The notes under the pieces were generated by a model. The model did not search any database. It was not told where the DNA came from and worked only from the letters and a program-made list of their open reading frames with translations. From the NCBI RefSeq assembly GCF_030657435.1, contig NZ_JAUTWS010000031.1:1-64000 (forward strand): a stretch of 64,000 nucleotides of DNA, written 5' to 3'. The position numbers and the translations under genes are program-made. Positions 42,609-50,918 of this stretch are shown piece by piece (the stretch's first letter is position 1; every line of letters starts with the position of its first letter). This DNA comes from Paracraurococcus lichenis. GTDB lineage: Bacteria > Pseudomonadota > Alphaproteobacteria > Acetobacterales > Acetobacteraceae.

Positions 42609-43637
42609 ATGTCGCACCGCATCGCACTCAGCTTCGAGGATGGCGTCACCCGCTTCGTCGAGGCGCGGGAGGGCGAGACCATCGCCGATGCCGCCTACCG
42701 CCAGGGCATCAACATCCCGCTGGACTGCCGCGACGGTGCCTGTGGCATCTGCAAGTGCCGAGTGGAGTCCGGCCGCCACGACGGCGGCGACTACATCGAG
42801 GACGCGCTGACGGAGGCCGAGGCCGCCGAGGGCTTCGCGCTGGCCTGCCAGGCGCGGCCGCGGACCGACCTGGTCGTCGCCATCCCGACCACATCCGCCG
42901 CCTGCAAGACCAGGCCGCAGGACTTCACGGTGGCGCTGCGCGGGGTGGAGCGGCTCTCCGAGACCAGCCTCGCCTTCTCGCTGGAGGCGCCGGCCGGCCT
43001 CGCCTTCCTGCCGGGCCAGTATGTCTCGCTGCGCGTGCCGGGCAGCGACCAGCGCCGCGCCTATTCCTTCAGCTCCGCGCCGGGCGCGGAGGCGCTGTCC
43101 TTCCTGGTGCGCGACATTCCGCAGGGGCTGATGAGCACCTGGCTGCGGGACCAGGCGAAGCCCGGCGCGGCGATGGAGTTCAGTGGCCCCTCCGGCAGCT
43201 TCTACCTGCGCGCGGTGACGCGGCCGCTGCTCTTCCTCGCCGGCGGCACCGGCCTCGCTCCCTTCCTCTCGATGCTCGGCAAGCTTGCCGCGGAGGGCTG
43301 TGATCAGCCGGTGCACCTGGTCTATGGCGTCACCAACGACTCCGACCTGGTCGCGGTCGAGGCGCTCGAGGACTGCGCGGCGCGGCTCGACGGCTTCAGC
43401 TTCACTACGGTCGTGGCGGCCGAGGCCAGCGGGCACCCGCGCAAGGGCTATGTCACCGCCCATATCGCGCCGGAGCACCTGCATGGCGGCGACGTGGACG
43501 TCTATCTCTGCGGCCCGCCCGCCATGGTGGATGCGGTCCGTGGCTGGCTGGCGGCGCAGGGCGTGATGCCGGCAAGCTTCCACTTCGAGAAGTTCTCGCC
43601 GAGCGGCCCGGCCGATGCCGCGCGGCTGGCGGCGTGA
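42609..43637 (+). CDS. benC: Benzoate 1,2-dioxygenase reductase
   Basis: A 342-residue electron transfer protein. The N-terminal plant-type [2Fe-2S] ferredoxin has cysteines in CRDGACGICKCRVESG and ALACQARP; the middle domain binds FAD (RRAYSFSSAPG) and the C-terminal domain binds NADH (FLAGGTGLAPFLSML, DVYLCGPPAMVDAV). It passes electrons from NADH to BenAB. It follows benB by 16 bases. Confidence 0.94.
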   Translation: MSHRIALSFEDGVTRFVEAREGETIADAAYRQGINIPLDCRDGACGICKCRVESGRHDGGDYIEDALTEAEAAEGFALACQARPRTDLVVAIPTTSAACKTRPQDFTVALRGVERLSETSLAFSLEAPAGLAFLPGQYVSLRVPGSDQRRAYSFSSAPGAEALSFLVRDIPQGLMSTWLRDQAKPGAAMEFSGPSGSFYLRAVTRPLLFLAGGTGLAPFLSMLGKLAAEGCDQPVHLVYGVTNDSDLVAVEALEDCAARLDGFSFTTVVAAEASGHPRKGYVTAHIAPEHLHGGDVDVYLCGPPAMVDAVRGWLAAQGVMPASFHFEKFSPSGPADAARLAA

Positions 43638-43644
43638 GGCGGCG

Positions 43645-44424
43645 ATGACGACCTTCGAAGGCCGCTTCGCCGGCAGGACCGCGATCGTCACCGGCGCCGC
43701 CCAGGGCATCGGCCGGGAGGTCGCATTGCGCATGGCCCGCGAAGGCGCGCGGGTCGCCCTGGTGGACCGCGCCCCGCTGGTGGAGGAGGTCCGGTTCGAG
43801 GCCGGCGCCGATGCCATCGCGGTGCAGGCCGACCTCGAGACCTTCGCCGGCGCTCAGGCGGCGGTGGCGACGGCGCAGGGCGCGTTCGGCCGCGTCGACA
43901 TCCTGGTGAACAACGTCGGCGGCACGATCTGGGCCAGGCCCTATGCCGAGTATGCGCCGGAGCAGGTGGAGGCGGAGATCCGCCGCTCGCTCTACCCGAC
44001 GCTCTGGTGCTGCCGCGCGGTGCTGCCGGCCATGCTGGCGGCAGGCAGCGGCGTCATCGTCAACGTCTCCTCGGTGGCGACGCGCGGGCTGAACCGCGTG
44101 CCCTACGCCGCGGCGAAGGGCGGGGTGAACGCCATCACCGCCTGCCTCGCCTGGGAATATGCGGAACATGGCATCCGCGTCTGCGGCACCGCGCCGGGCG
44201 GGACGGAGGCGCCGCCGCGCCGCATCCCGCGCAACGCGGCGCCGCCGACCGAGCAGGAGAAGGCCTGGTACCAGCGGATCGTGGACCAGACCACCGCCTC
44301 CAGCCTGCTCAGGCGCTACGGCACCGTCGAGGAGCAGGCGGCGGCGATCCTGTTCCTGGCCTCCGACGAGGCCTCCTACATCACCGGCGTCACCCTGCCC
44401 GTGGCGGGCGGCGACCTCGGTTGA
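43645..44424 (+). CDS. benD: 1,6-dihydroxycyclohexa-2,4-diene-1-carboxylate dehydrogenase
   Basis: The protein has 259 residues from ATG 43645. It is an SDR with TGAAQGIGREVALRMAREGARVALVDR (Asp after strand 2, so NAD), NNVGG, Ser in NVSSVATRG and Tyr-x3-Lys as YAAAKGGV. The NNVGGTIWARPYAEY segment is typical of BenD. It oxidises and decarboxylates the benzoate dihydrodiol to catechol. It lies 7 bases after benC. Confidence 0.93.
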   Translation: MTTFEGRFAGRTAIVTGAAQGIGREVALRMAREGARVALVDRAPLVEEVRFEAGADAIAVQADLETFAGAQAAVATAQGAFGRVDILVNNVGGTIWARPYAEYAPEQVEAEIRRSLYPTLWCCRAVLPAMLAAGSGVIVNVSSVATRGLNRVPYAAAKGGVNAITACLAWEYAEHGIRVCGTAPGGTEAPPRRIPRNAAPPTEQEKAWYQRIVDQTTASSLLRRYGTVEEQAAAILFLASDEASYITGVTLPVAGGDLG

Positions 44425-44461
44425 TCCACCATCCACCACCACCCCCAAGGAGGAACGCGTG

Positions 44462-45388
44462 ATGACCGACAGCCTGATGGAGACCAAGGACGTCAAGGAC
44501 CTGCTGATGAAGGTCAGCGGTCTCGGCGACGGCGGCGGCGACCTGCGCCTGAAGCGGATCGTGCACCGCGTGGTGTCGGACCTCTTCCGCACCATCGAGG
44601 AGTTCGACGTCCAGCCCGACGAGTTCTGGACGGCGATGAGCTACCTCACGCGCGTCGGCCAGTCGAACGAGGTCGGGCTGCTGGTCCCGGGCCTCGGGCT
44701 CGAGACCTTCCTCGACATGCGCCTCGACCAGGCGGAGCGGAAGGCGGGCCTCGAAGGCGGCACGCCGCGCACCATCGAGGGCCCGCTCTGGCTGGCCGGC
44801 GCGCCGCTCTCGCAGGGCGAGGCGCGGCTGGACGACGGCACCGAGCCGGGCGAGGTGCTCTTCATGCAGGGCCAGGTGCGCGACGTGGACGGCAAGCCGG
44901 TCGCCGGCGCCGTCATCGATGTCTGGCACGCCAATGCGAAGGGCGGCTATTCGGGCTTCGACCCCTCGCAGTCCAGGTACAACCTGCGCCGCCGGATCGA
45001 GACGGATGCCGAGGGCCGCTATCGCTTCCGCTCCATCCTGCCGAACGGCTATGCCTGCCCGCCGGACGGCCCGACGCAGCAGTTGCTGGACGCGCTCGGC
45101 CGCCATGGCCACCGGCCCGCGCATATCCACTTCTTCGTCGTCGCGCAGGGCTTCCGCAAGCTGACGACGCAGATCAACATCGACGGCGACGAGTACCTGC
45201 ACGACGACTTCGCCTTCGCCACGCGCGACGGGCTGATCCCCGAGGTCAAGCGGGTCACGGATGCGGCGGCGATCCACGCCAGGGGCCTGAATGCGCCCTA
45301 TGCCGAGATCGACTTCGACTTCGTCCTGCATGCCGAGACCATGGCCGCGCCGACCACGCTGGTGAACCGCGAGCACGCGCCGGCCTGA
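44462..45388 (+). CDS. catA: Catechol 1,2-dioxygenase
   Basis: A 308-residue intradiol dioxygenase. Predicted Fe(III) ligands are Tyr163 (GGYSGF), Tyr197 (NGYACPP), His221 and His223 (HRPAHIHFF), with the catalytic Arg218. The N-terminal helical dimer domain ends before GTPRTIEGPLWLAGAP. It converts catechol to cis,cis-muconate. The start follows AAGGAGG; it is 37 bases after benD in the same operon, so benzoate is channelled directly into ortho cleavage. Confidence 0.95.
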   Translation: MTDSLMETKDVKDLLMKVSGLGDGGGDLRLKRIVHRVVSDLFRTIEEFDVQPDEFWTAMSYLTRVGQSNEVGLLVPGLGLETFLDMRLDQAERKAGLEGGTPRTIEGPLWLAGAPLSQGEARLDDGTEPGEVLFMQGQVRDVDGKPVAGAVIDVWHANAKGGYSGFDPSQSRYNLRRRIETDAEGRYRFRSILPNGYACPPDGPTQQLLDALGRHGHRPAHIHFFVVAQGFRKLTTQINIDGDEYLHDDFAFATRDGLIPEVKRVTDAAAIHARGLNAPYAEIDFDFVLHAETMAAPTTLVNREHAPA

Positions 45389-45499
45389 GGTCGGCGCAAC
45401 AACCGACGAACTGCCCCGCCCCGGCGGGAGATCAGGCGGCGCGCCCGAGGCCCGGCGCGCGCCGTCCACCCCCTTCGCGTCCCGATTGGAAGCCCAGCG

Positions 45500-46660
45500 A
45501 TGCCCGACAGCACCATCACCATCCCCGCGGATCTCCGGCGCGACCTCGCCGTGCAGTCCGTCCGCAGCACGATCGTGGATGTGCCGACGGTCCGTCAGCA
45601 CAAGCTTTCCCAGACCTCCGTGGCCGCGCAGAGCTACGTCATCGTCGAGCTGCGCCTCGCCAACGGTGCCACCGGCATCGGCGAAGCGGCGACGCTCGGC
45701 GGCCCGCGCTGGAGCGAGGAAAGCGTCGAGGCGATCAAGGCCAATATCGACACCTATCTCGCCCCCGCCTTGATCGGCCTGCCGGCCGACCGGTTCGAGG
45801 CAGCGGCCGCCCGCCTGGATGCGGCGGCCAAGCGCAACAACGCCGCCAAGGCGGCGACCGAGACCGCGCTCTTCGACGCCGTCGGCAGGACGCTCGGCGT
45901 GCCGACGGCCCTTCTGCTCGGCGGCAAGGTGCGGGACAGCGTGCCGGTGCTCTGGACGCTCGCCTCCGGTGATCCGGCCCAGGAGATCGAGGAAGCGGAA
46001 GGCAAGCTCGCGGCCCGGCTGCACGACACCTTCAAGGTGAAGATCGGCGCCCAGGCGCCGGAGGCCGACCTGGCCCGGCTGCGCCGGCTCGCCGGTGCGC
46101 TCGAAGGCCGCGCGCGGCTGATCGTGGATGCCAACCAGGCCTGGGACGAGACCACGGCGGTGCGCTGCCTGCCGCAGTTGGCCGAGCTGGGCATTGCGCT
46201 GGTGGAGCAGCCGGTGCCGGCCTGGAACATCGGCGCCATGGCGCGGCTGCGGGCGCGGCCCGGCACGCCGCCGCTGCTGGCCGATGAATGCGTCTTCGAT
46301 GCGCACGACATGCTGGCGGTGGCGCAGGCCGCCGCCGCCGATGCGGTCTCGCTCAAGCTGGTCAAGCATGCCGGCCTGCTCGGCCTGAAGAAGGTCGCGG
46401 CGGTCGCCGAAGCCGCCGGCATCGCCCTCTATGGCGGCTGCCTGCTGGAAAGCTCGGCGGGCGCCGCTGCGCATCTGCAGGCCTTCGCAACCGTCCGCGA
46501 ATTGGCCTGGGGCTGCGAGCATTTCGGCCCGCAGATCCTGGTGGACGACCTGGTGGAGGAGCCGCTGCGCTTCGCCGATTTCCAGGTGCACCTGCCCCAG
46601 GGTCCGGGCATCGGCGTCACGCTCGATCAGGACAAGCTGCGCCGCTACGCGCGGGATTGA
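45500..46660 (+). CDS. catB: Muconate cycloisomerase
   Basis: A 386-residue enolase-superfamily enzyme. The catalytic base is Lys in FKVKIG, with metal ligands Asp in VDANQAWDE, Glu in LVEQPV and Asp in LLADECVFD, and the second catalytic Lys in SLKLVKHAG. It cycloisomerises cis,cis-muconate to muconolactone. The first 15 or so residues (PDSTITIPADLRRDL) exceed the usual CatB start. It follows catA after 111 bases of non-coding sequence and precedes catC by 10 bases. Confidence 0.93.
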   Translation: MPDSTITIPADLRRDLAVQSVRSTIVDVPTVRQHKLSQTSVAAQSYVIVELRLANGATGIGEAATLGGPRWSEESVEAIKANIDTYLAPALIGLPADRFEAAAARLDAAAKRNNAAKAATETALFDAVGRTLGVPTALLLGGKVRDSVPVLWTLASGDPAQEIEEAEGKLAARLHDTFKVKIGAQAPEADLARLRRLAGALEGRARLIVDANQAWDETTAVRCLPQLAELGIALVEQPVPAWNIGAMARLRARPGTPPLLADECVFDAHDMLAVAQAAAADAVSLKLVKHAGLLGLKKVAAVAEAAGIALYGGCLLESSAGAAAHLQAFATVRELAWGCEHFGPQILVDDLVEEPLRFADFQVHLPQGPGIGVTLDQDKLRRYARD

Positions 46661-46670
46661 GGAGGATCAC

Positions 46671-46949
46671 ATGCTCTACCACGTGCGGATGGATGTGCGC
46701 GTGCCGGACGACATCGACGCCGCTCAGTTCGAGGCACTGAAGGCCGCGGAGAAGGCTCGCGCCCAGGCGCTGCAGCGGGAGGGAACCTGGCGCCACCTTT
46801 GGCGCATCGCCGGCGAATACGCCAATGTCAGCATCTTCGACCTACCCGACCACGATGCGCTGCACGCCATCCTGTCCACCTTGCCGCTCTTCCCCTTCAT
46901 GCAGGTCACGGTGACGCCGCTCGCCCGGCATCCTTCCGCGATCGACTGA
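46671..46949 (+). CDS. catC: Muconolactone delta-isomerase
   Basis: A 92-residue protein, the usual CatC length. MLYHVRMDVRVPDD, the central AAEKARAQALQREGTWRHLWR and the C-terminal LPLFPFMQVTVTPLARHPS are diagnostic. It converts muconolactone to 3-oxoadipate enol-lactone. It has a GAGGA site after catB. The next step (PcaD hydrolase) is not encoded in the window. Confidence 0.95.
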   Translation: MLYHVRMDVRVPDDIDAAQFEALKAAEKARAQALQREGTWRHLWRIAGEYANVSIFDLPDHDALHAILSTLPLFPFMQVTVTPLARHPSAID

Positions 46950-46976
46950 GCGCAGCCACCCGCGACCAGCCGGTTC

Positions 46977-47009
46977 GGGCCGCCCCCTCGTCCGGCAGGG
47001 GGGCGGCCC
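46977..47009 (+). terminator. Strong GC hairpin after catC
   Basis: GGGCCGCCCCC (46977-46987) pairs perfectly with GGGGGCGGCCC (46999-47009) around an 11-base loop. It lies 28 bases after the catC stop and before the broken transporter gene. There is no T run, so it may be a Rho-assisted or attenuating hairpin that ends the ben-cat transcript. Confidence 0.6.
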
Positions 47010-47048
47010 CGCGCATGCCTGCCGGCAAGGGACCGAGGGAGATTTCCG

Positions 47049-47312
47049 ATGCCGATGCCACACGGCATCGACATCCGGGAGGTCATCGGCAGCCATCCCG
47101 TCTCGCGCTTCCAGGGGCTCGTCATCGCGCTCGGCTTCCTGGTGGTGGCGATCGACGGCTTCGACGAAGCCGCGACATCCGCGCTCGGGACCACGCGCAG
47201 CACGCTGTTCCCGCCGCCCTGCGCCCGGGCCGTGCCCATCGGCGCGATCGCGGCCGGCCCGGCCAGGATCCAGACCCGCATCGCTCTCCCACGTCCGGCG
47301 ACCGGGGCGTAA
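47049..47312 (+). pseudogene. Truncated aromatic acid:H+ symporter (BenK/PcaK-like MFS)
   Basis: The frame starts MPMPHGIDIREVIGSHPVS and then FQGLVIALGFLVVAIDGFDEAAT, which is the first membrane helix and DGFD motif of AAHS-family transporters such as BenK and PcaK. Instead of about 440 residues it ends after 87. After the first helix the sequence degrades, with a possible second-helix trace PIGAIAAGPA, and then stops. The position after catC is the usual place for a benzoate permease. I read it as a decayed or deleted benK; the break also marks the border of the ben-cat block. Confidence 0.7.
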
Positions 47313-47321
47313 CGGCGCGGA

Positions 47322-49721
47322 TCAGGCCCGGGTCGGATCCGCGGCCCCCCGCAGCGCCGCCCAGACCCGCGCCGGCGTCGCCGGCTGCGCCTCGAGCCGC
47401 GCGCCAACCTGCGCCAGCGCGTCGTTCACCGCGTTCATCAGCGCGCCGATGCCGCCCATGGTGCCGCCCTCCGACATGCCCTTGATGCCGGCCGGCGTGC
47501 GTGGATTGGGCGTGTCGTGATGGGAGAGCTCGAAGGCCGGCAGGTCGTCGGCGCGGGCGATGGCGTAGTCCATGAAGCTGCCCGCCAGCGCCTGGCCGTC
47601 CGTGCCATAGGCCGCGTGCTCCAGCAGCGCGCCGGAGAGGCCCATGGCCGTCGCGCCATGGGTCTGCCCCGCCACCACCATCGGGTTGATCCGCGTGCCG
47701 CAATCCTCGGCCGCCATGTAGCGCAGGATGCGGACGGTGCCGGTCGCGCGCTCCACCTCCACCGCGCAGGCATGGGTGCTGTTGGTATAGGTGGTGCCCG
47801 GCGGGTCGTAGGCGAGGATCTGGTGCAGCCCGGGCTCGAGGCCCGGCGGCAACCGCAGCGGGTCGAGATGCGCGGTGCGGGCCAGTTGCGCCAGGGTCAG
47901 CCCGGTCTCCGCCCAGCCCTCCGCGAGCCGGCGCAGCACGACGCCGTCGCGCAGTTCCAGCGCGTCCGCGCTGTTCAGGTCCAGCATGGCGGCGGCGATG
48001 GCGAGGAGCTTCGCCTTGAGCTTCAGGCCGGCGAGGTAGAGCGCGCCGCCGCCGGCCGTCGCACCCCGCGCGCCGCGGCTGCCCATGCCATAGGGCGCGG
48101 TGTCGCTGTTGCCGATCTGCACCTGCACCTCCTCGACGGCGGCGCCGAGGCCCGCGGCCGCTGCCTGCGCCAGGGTCGTGTCGTAGCCCTGGCCGGAGCC
48201 CATCAGGCCGCAGGAGGCGATGACGGCGCCGGAGGGCTCGATGCGGAGGCTCGCCACCTCGTGCCCCGATCCCGGGATGCCGGCCGCCCTGTAGAAGGCG
48301 GAGCTGTAGGTGTTGCTCTCCACTACCGTGCAGAGGCCGATGCCGAGCAGCGTCTCGGCCGCCGGCCCGCGCGCCGCCTGCTCCGCGCGCAGCGCGGCGT
48401 AGCCCAGTTGCTCCGCCACGGCCTCGAGCGTGGCGAGCGGCGTCACCGCGTCGTAGCGCTCGCCCGTGGCGGTGATCCAGGGCAGGTCGGCCTCCGTCAG
48501 GGAGTTGCACCGCCGCACCTCCAGTGGATCGAGGCCGAGCGCGCGCGCGATGGCGTCCATCGTGCCCTCCATCACCCAGGAGGTGATGGCCATCGGCGCC
48601 CGCATGGGCCCGGAGGGACATTTGTTGGTCAGCCAGACCGAGACCTCGTAGCCGTAGTCGCGGATGCGGTAGGGCCCGGGGAGGATCATGGCGACGACGC
48701 GCGCCATGTAGTTGGCGGGGAAGAAGGACCAGGCGCCGAAATCCGCGTCGATGGCGCAGGTGAGGCCGAGGATGCGGCCATCGGCCGCGACGGCGGCGCG
48801 CGTCGTCACCACCTCCTCCCGCGCGTGCAGCACCGCGGTCAGGTTCTCGCCCCGCGTCTCCCGCCAGCGCACGGGGCGGCGCAGCAGGCGGGCCGCGGCC
48901 GCGATGCAGAGATCCTCGCGCAGCGGGATGATCTTCTGGCCGAAGCCGCCGCCCATCTCCGGGCTCTCGACCGTGACCTGCCACTCCTTCAGGCCGAGCC
49001 GCACGGCGAGGGCGCTGCGGTAGGGATGCGGCGCCTGGGTGCCGACCTGCATGGTCAGGTGCTGCCGGCCATTGTCCCAGAGGGCGAGGGCGGAGCGCGG
49101 CTCCATCGGCGCATGGGTCTGGCGCTGCTGGCCGAAGCGCGCCTGGACCACGCGGTCGGCGCGGGCGAAGGCGGCCTCCAGCCCCGGCGTGGCGAAGGTC
49201 TGGAGCGAGACGCGGTTGGAGGGCAGCGCCGGGTCCACCAGCGCCGCCTCCGGCGCGGCGGCATCGGCGACGGAGGCGATGGCGGGCAGCGGGTCCCAGG
49301 CGATCCCGACCAGCTCCGCCGCGTCCTCGGCCGCGACGCGGGTTTCGGCCAGCACCAGCGCGACGGGGTCGCCGACGAAGCGCGCGGCCTCCACCGGCAG
49401 CACCGGCATCTCCATCGGCTGCAGCCCCTCGATCGGCGGGGCCATGCGGAGCGGCGCCACCAGCGCGGCCAGGTCGCGGCCCGTGAGCACCGCCGCGACG
49501 CCGGGCAGGGCCCGTGCGGCCGCCGCATCGATGGCGCCGATCCCGGCATGCGCGTGCGGGCTGCGCAGGAAGACGGCATGCAGGCAGCCGGGCGGGGAGG
49601 CGATGTCCTCTGTGAACCTGCCCTCTCCCGTCAGCAGGCGGCGGTCCTCGCGGCGGCGCAGGGGTCGGCCGAGCGGGCTTCCGGCCTCGGGCGGCGGCGG
49701 CAGGGGCGGCGCGTCGGTCAT
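47322..49721 (-). CDS. Molybdenum hydroxylase large subunit (CoxL/aldehyde oxidase type), orphan
   Basis: A 799-residue xanthine oxidase-family subunit. It starts with the Ald_Xan_dh_C domain (RREDRRLLTGEGRFTEDI), then the molybdopterin cytosine dinucleotide region ESPEMGGGFGQKIIPLRED and the catalytic Glu region GIKGMSEGGTMGGIG. The active loop reads PSGPMRAPMA, unlike the Cys-containing loop of true form I CO dehydrogenase, so it should hydroxylate an aldehyde or heteroaromatic. No FAD (CoxM) or 2Fe-2S (CoxS) subunit gene is adjacent, so electron transfer partners must come from elsewhere. Transcribed toward the broken benK. Confidence 0.88.
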   Translation of the reverse strand: MTDAPPLPPPPEAGSPLGRPLRRREDRRLLTGEGRFTEDIASPPGCLHAVFLRSPHAHAGIGAIDAAAARALPGVAAVLTGRDLAALVAPLRMAPPIEGLQPMEMPVLPVEAARFVGDPVALVLAETRVAAEDAAELVGIAWDPLPAIASVADAAAPEAALVDPALPSNRVSLQTFATPGLEAAFARADRVVQARFGQQRQTHAPMEPRSALALWDNGRQHLTMQVGTQAPHPYRSALAVRLGLKEWQVTVESPEMGGGFGQKIIPLREDLCIAAAARLLRRPVRWRETRGENLTAVLHAREEVVTTRAAVAADGRILGLTCAIDADFGAWSFFPANYMARVVAMILPGPYRIRDYGYEVSVWLTNKCPSGPMRAPMAITSWVMEGTMDAIARALGLDPLEVRRCNSLTEADLPWITATGERYDAVTPLATLEAVAEQLGYAALRAEQAARGPAAETLLGIGLCTVVESNTYSSAFYRAAGIPGSGHEVASLRIEPSGAVIASCGLMGSGQGYDTTLAQAAAAGLGAAVEEVQVQIGNSDTAPYGMGSRGARGATAGGGALYLAGLKLKAKLLAIAAAMLDLNSADALELRDGVVLRRLAEGWAETGLTLAQLARTAHLDPLRLPPGLEPGLHQILAYDPPGTTYTNSTHACAVEVERATGTVRILRYMAAEDCGTRINPMVVAGQTHGATAMGLSGALLEHAAYGTDGQALAGSFMDYAIARADDLPAFELSHHDTPNPRTPAGIKGMSEGGTMGGIGALMNAVNDALAQVGARLEAQPATPARVWAALRGAADPTRA

Positions 49722-50030
49722 GGAGTCCCCAGGTCTCGCACCCGGCAGGGCGCCGCCATCCCAGCATGCCGCCCGGGGCCTGGCCAGCCTGCGCCGGGTC
49801 CCGGCCCGGTCACGACCTCCGGGGCCCCGATGCGGCCTGGTCGCGGCGGGAGGCGCGAGCGCGGATGAGCGAGAGGACCTGCAAGCCGGGCGGGGATGGC
49901 GGGCGGGGCGAGCGCCTCCGGCAGCGCGGCGTCCAGCCGCCGCAGGGCGGGGGCAGGCGTGCCGGCGGGGCGAACCGCCCGACGAGGCCGTCGGCCAGGA
50001 CCTCCGGCAGCCTCGGCTGGCTGCCGCGGC
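49722..50030. other. Non-coding stretch between iclR and the molybdenum hydroxylase gene
   Basis: About 310 bases of very GC-rich DNA on the minus-strand path from the iclR-like gene to the hydroxylase gene. Several frames are open because of base composition, but none looks like protein. It may hold the hydroxylase promoter; no specific site is visible. Confidence 0.5.
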
Positions 50031-50825
50031 TCAGAGCAGCTGCCCGCGCAGCGCCGCCGCCTCGGCCAGCAGCCGCGGCAGGAAGTGCCGGTGCATGGCC
50101 TCGAGGCTCGCCTGCGCCGCGGCGCAGCCCGTGTTGAGCGCCGCCACCACCCGCCCGTCCGGCCGCCGCAGCGGCACGGCGATGGAGCGGAAGCCGAGCT
50201 CCGCCTCCTGGTCCGCCAGGCAGAATCCCGCCGCCCGCACCTCCGCCAGGATGCGCCGGAGCGCCGGTTTGGCGGTGACGGTGAAGGGGGTGACGGGTTC
50301 CGGTCGCAGCCGCGCCAGGACGGCCTCCTGCTCCGCCTCGGGCAGGTGCGCCAGCAGCACCCGGCCGACCGCGCTGCAGAAGGCCGGCAGGCGGAGGCCA
50401 GGTCCGGCGCCGGCGGCATGCAGCCGCCGGGGGGAGGCATAGGCGATCATGACGGCATCCTCCCCGTCCAGGATGGCGACGGAGCAGGTCTCGCCCAGCT
50501 CGGCGCAGAGCCGGTCGCAGGCCGGCTGCAGCACGGTGGAGGCGGCCGAGGCGCCGAGATAGGCGCCGGCCAGGCGGAGCACCTGCGGCGTCAGCCGGAA
50601 GAGCCGCCCCTCCGCCTCGGCGAAGCCGAGATGCACCAGGGTCAGCAGCGCCCGCCGCGCCGTGGCCCGCGGCAGGCCGGTGCGGCGGGCGACATCCGCG
50701 AGCGTCATGGCGGCGTGCCCGGCATCGAAGGCCAGGAGGACGGAGAGGCCGCGCGCCAGCGCCTCCGACAGGTCCCGGGGCTCCCCGGCGCGCCGTGCGC
50801 TGTCCGCTGCCGCAAGCCTCGGCAC
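50031..50825 (-). CDS. IclR-family transcriptional regulator
   Basis: The protein has 264 residues from GTG 50825, which has a GGGAGGG ribosome site. The N-terminal winged HTH reads MTLADVARRTGLPRATARRALLTLVHLGF; the C-terminal effector domain includes ETCSVAILDGEDAVMIAYAS and LPAFCSAVGRVLLAHLPE, as in PcaR/PcaU/PobR regulators of aromatic degradation. It is divergent from the Rieske-GS operon at 50.9 kb and probably controls it by binding the palindromes at 50882-50905. Confidence 0.9.
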   Translation of the reverse strand: MPRLAAADSARRAGEPRDLSEALARGLSVLLAFDAGHAAMTLADVARRTGLPRATARRALLTLVHLGFAEAEGRLFRLTPQVLRLAGAYLGASAASTVLQPACDRLCAELGETCSVAILDGEDAVMIAYASPRRLHAAGAGPGLRLPAFCSAVGRVLLAHLPEAEQEAVLARLRPEPVTPFTVTAKPALRRILAEVRAAGFCLADQEAELGFRSIAVPLRRPDGRVVAALNTGCAAAQASLEAMHRHFLPRLLAEAAALRGQLL

Positions 50826-50881
50826 CTCGCCCTCCCTCTGGCCAGAACCATTGCCAGCCTAACCAACCTAGCCTTAGAATT

Positions 50882-50905
50882 GAACAGGTGTTCGGTCTTC
50901 GAACA
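50882..50905. promoter_or_regulatory. Overlapping palindromes, likely IclR operator
   Basis: Two inverted repeats share one half-site: GAACA-GG-TGTTC at 50882-50893 and TGTTCG-GTCTT-CGAACA at 50889-50905. They lie in the 93-base gap between the iclR-like gene and the Rieske oxygenase, 14 bases before the oxygenase ATG. Three closely spaced half-sites suit a regulator binding as two dimers, as IclR proteins do. Assignment to this IclR is inference. Confidence 0.6.
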
Positions 50906-50918
50906 GGAGCAGCCCGCC

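Noticed and set aside
47122..49767. Second minus-strand frame overlapping the hydroxylase (881 codons)
   Set aside because: Low-complexity Arg/Gly/Ala translation without domains; a frame shadow.
47517..49868. Long plus-strand open frame opposite the molybdenum hydroxylase gene
   Set aside because: Compositional shadow; the minus strand encodes a complete xanthine oxidase-family subunit with catalytic motifs.
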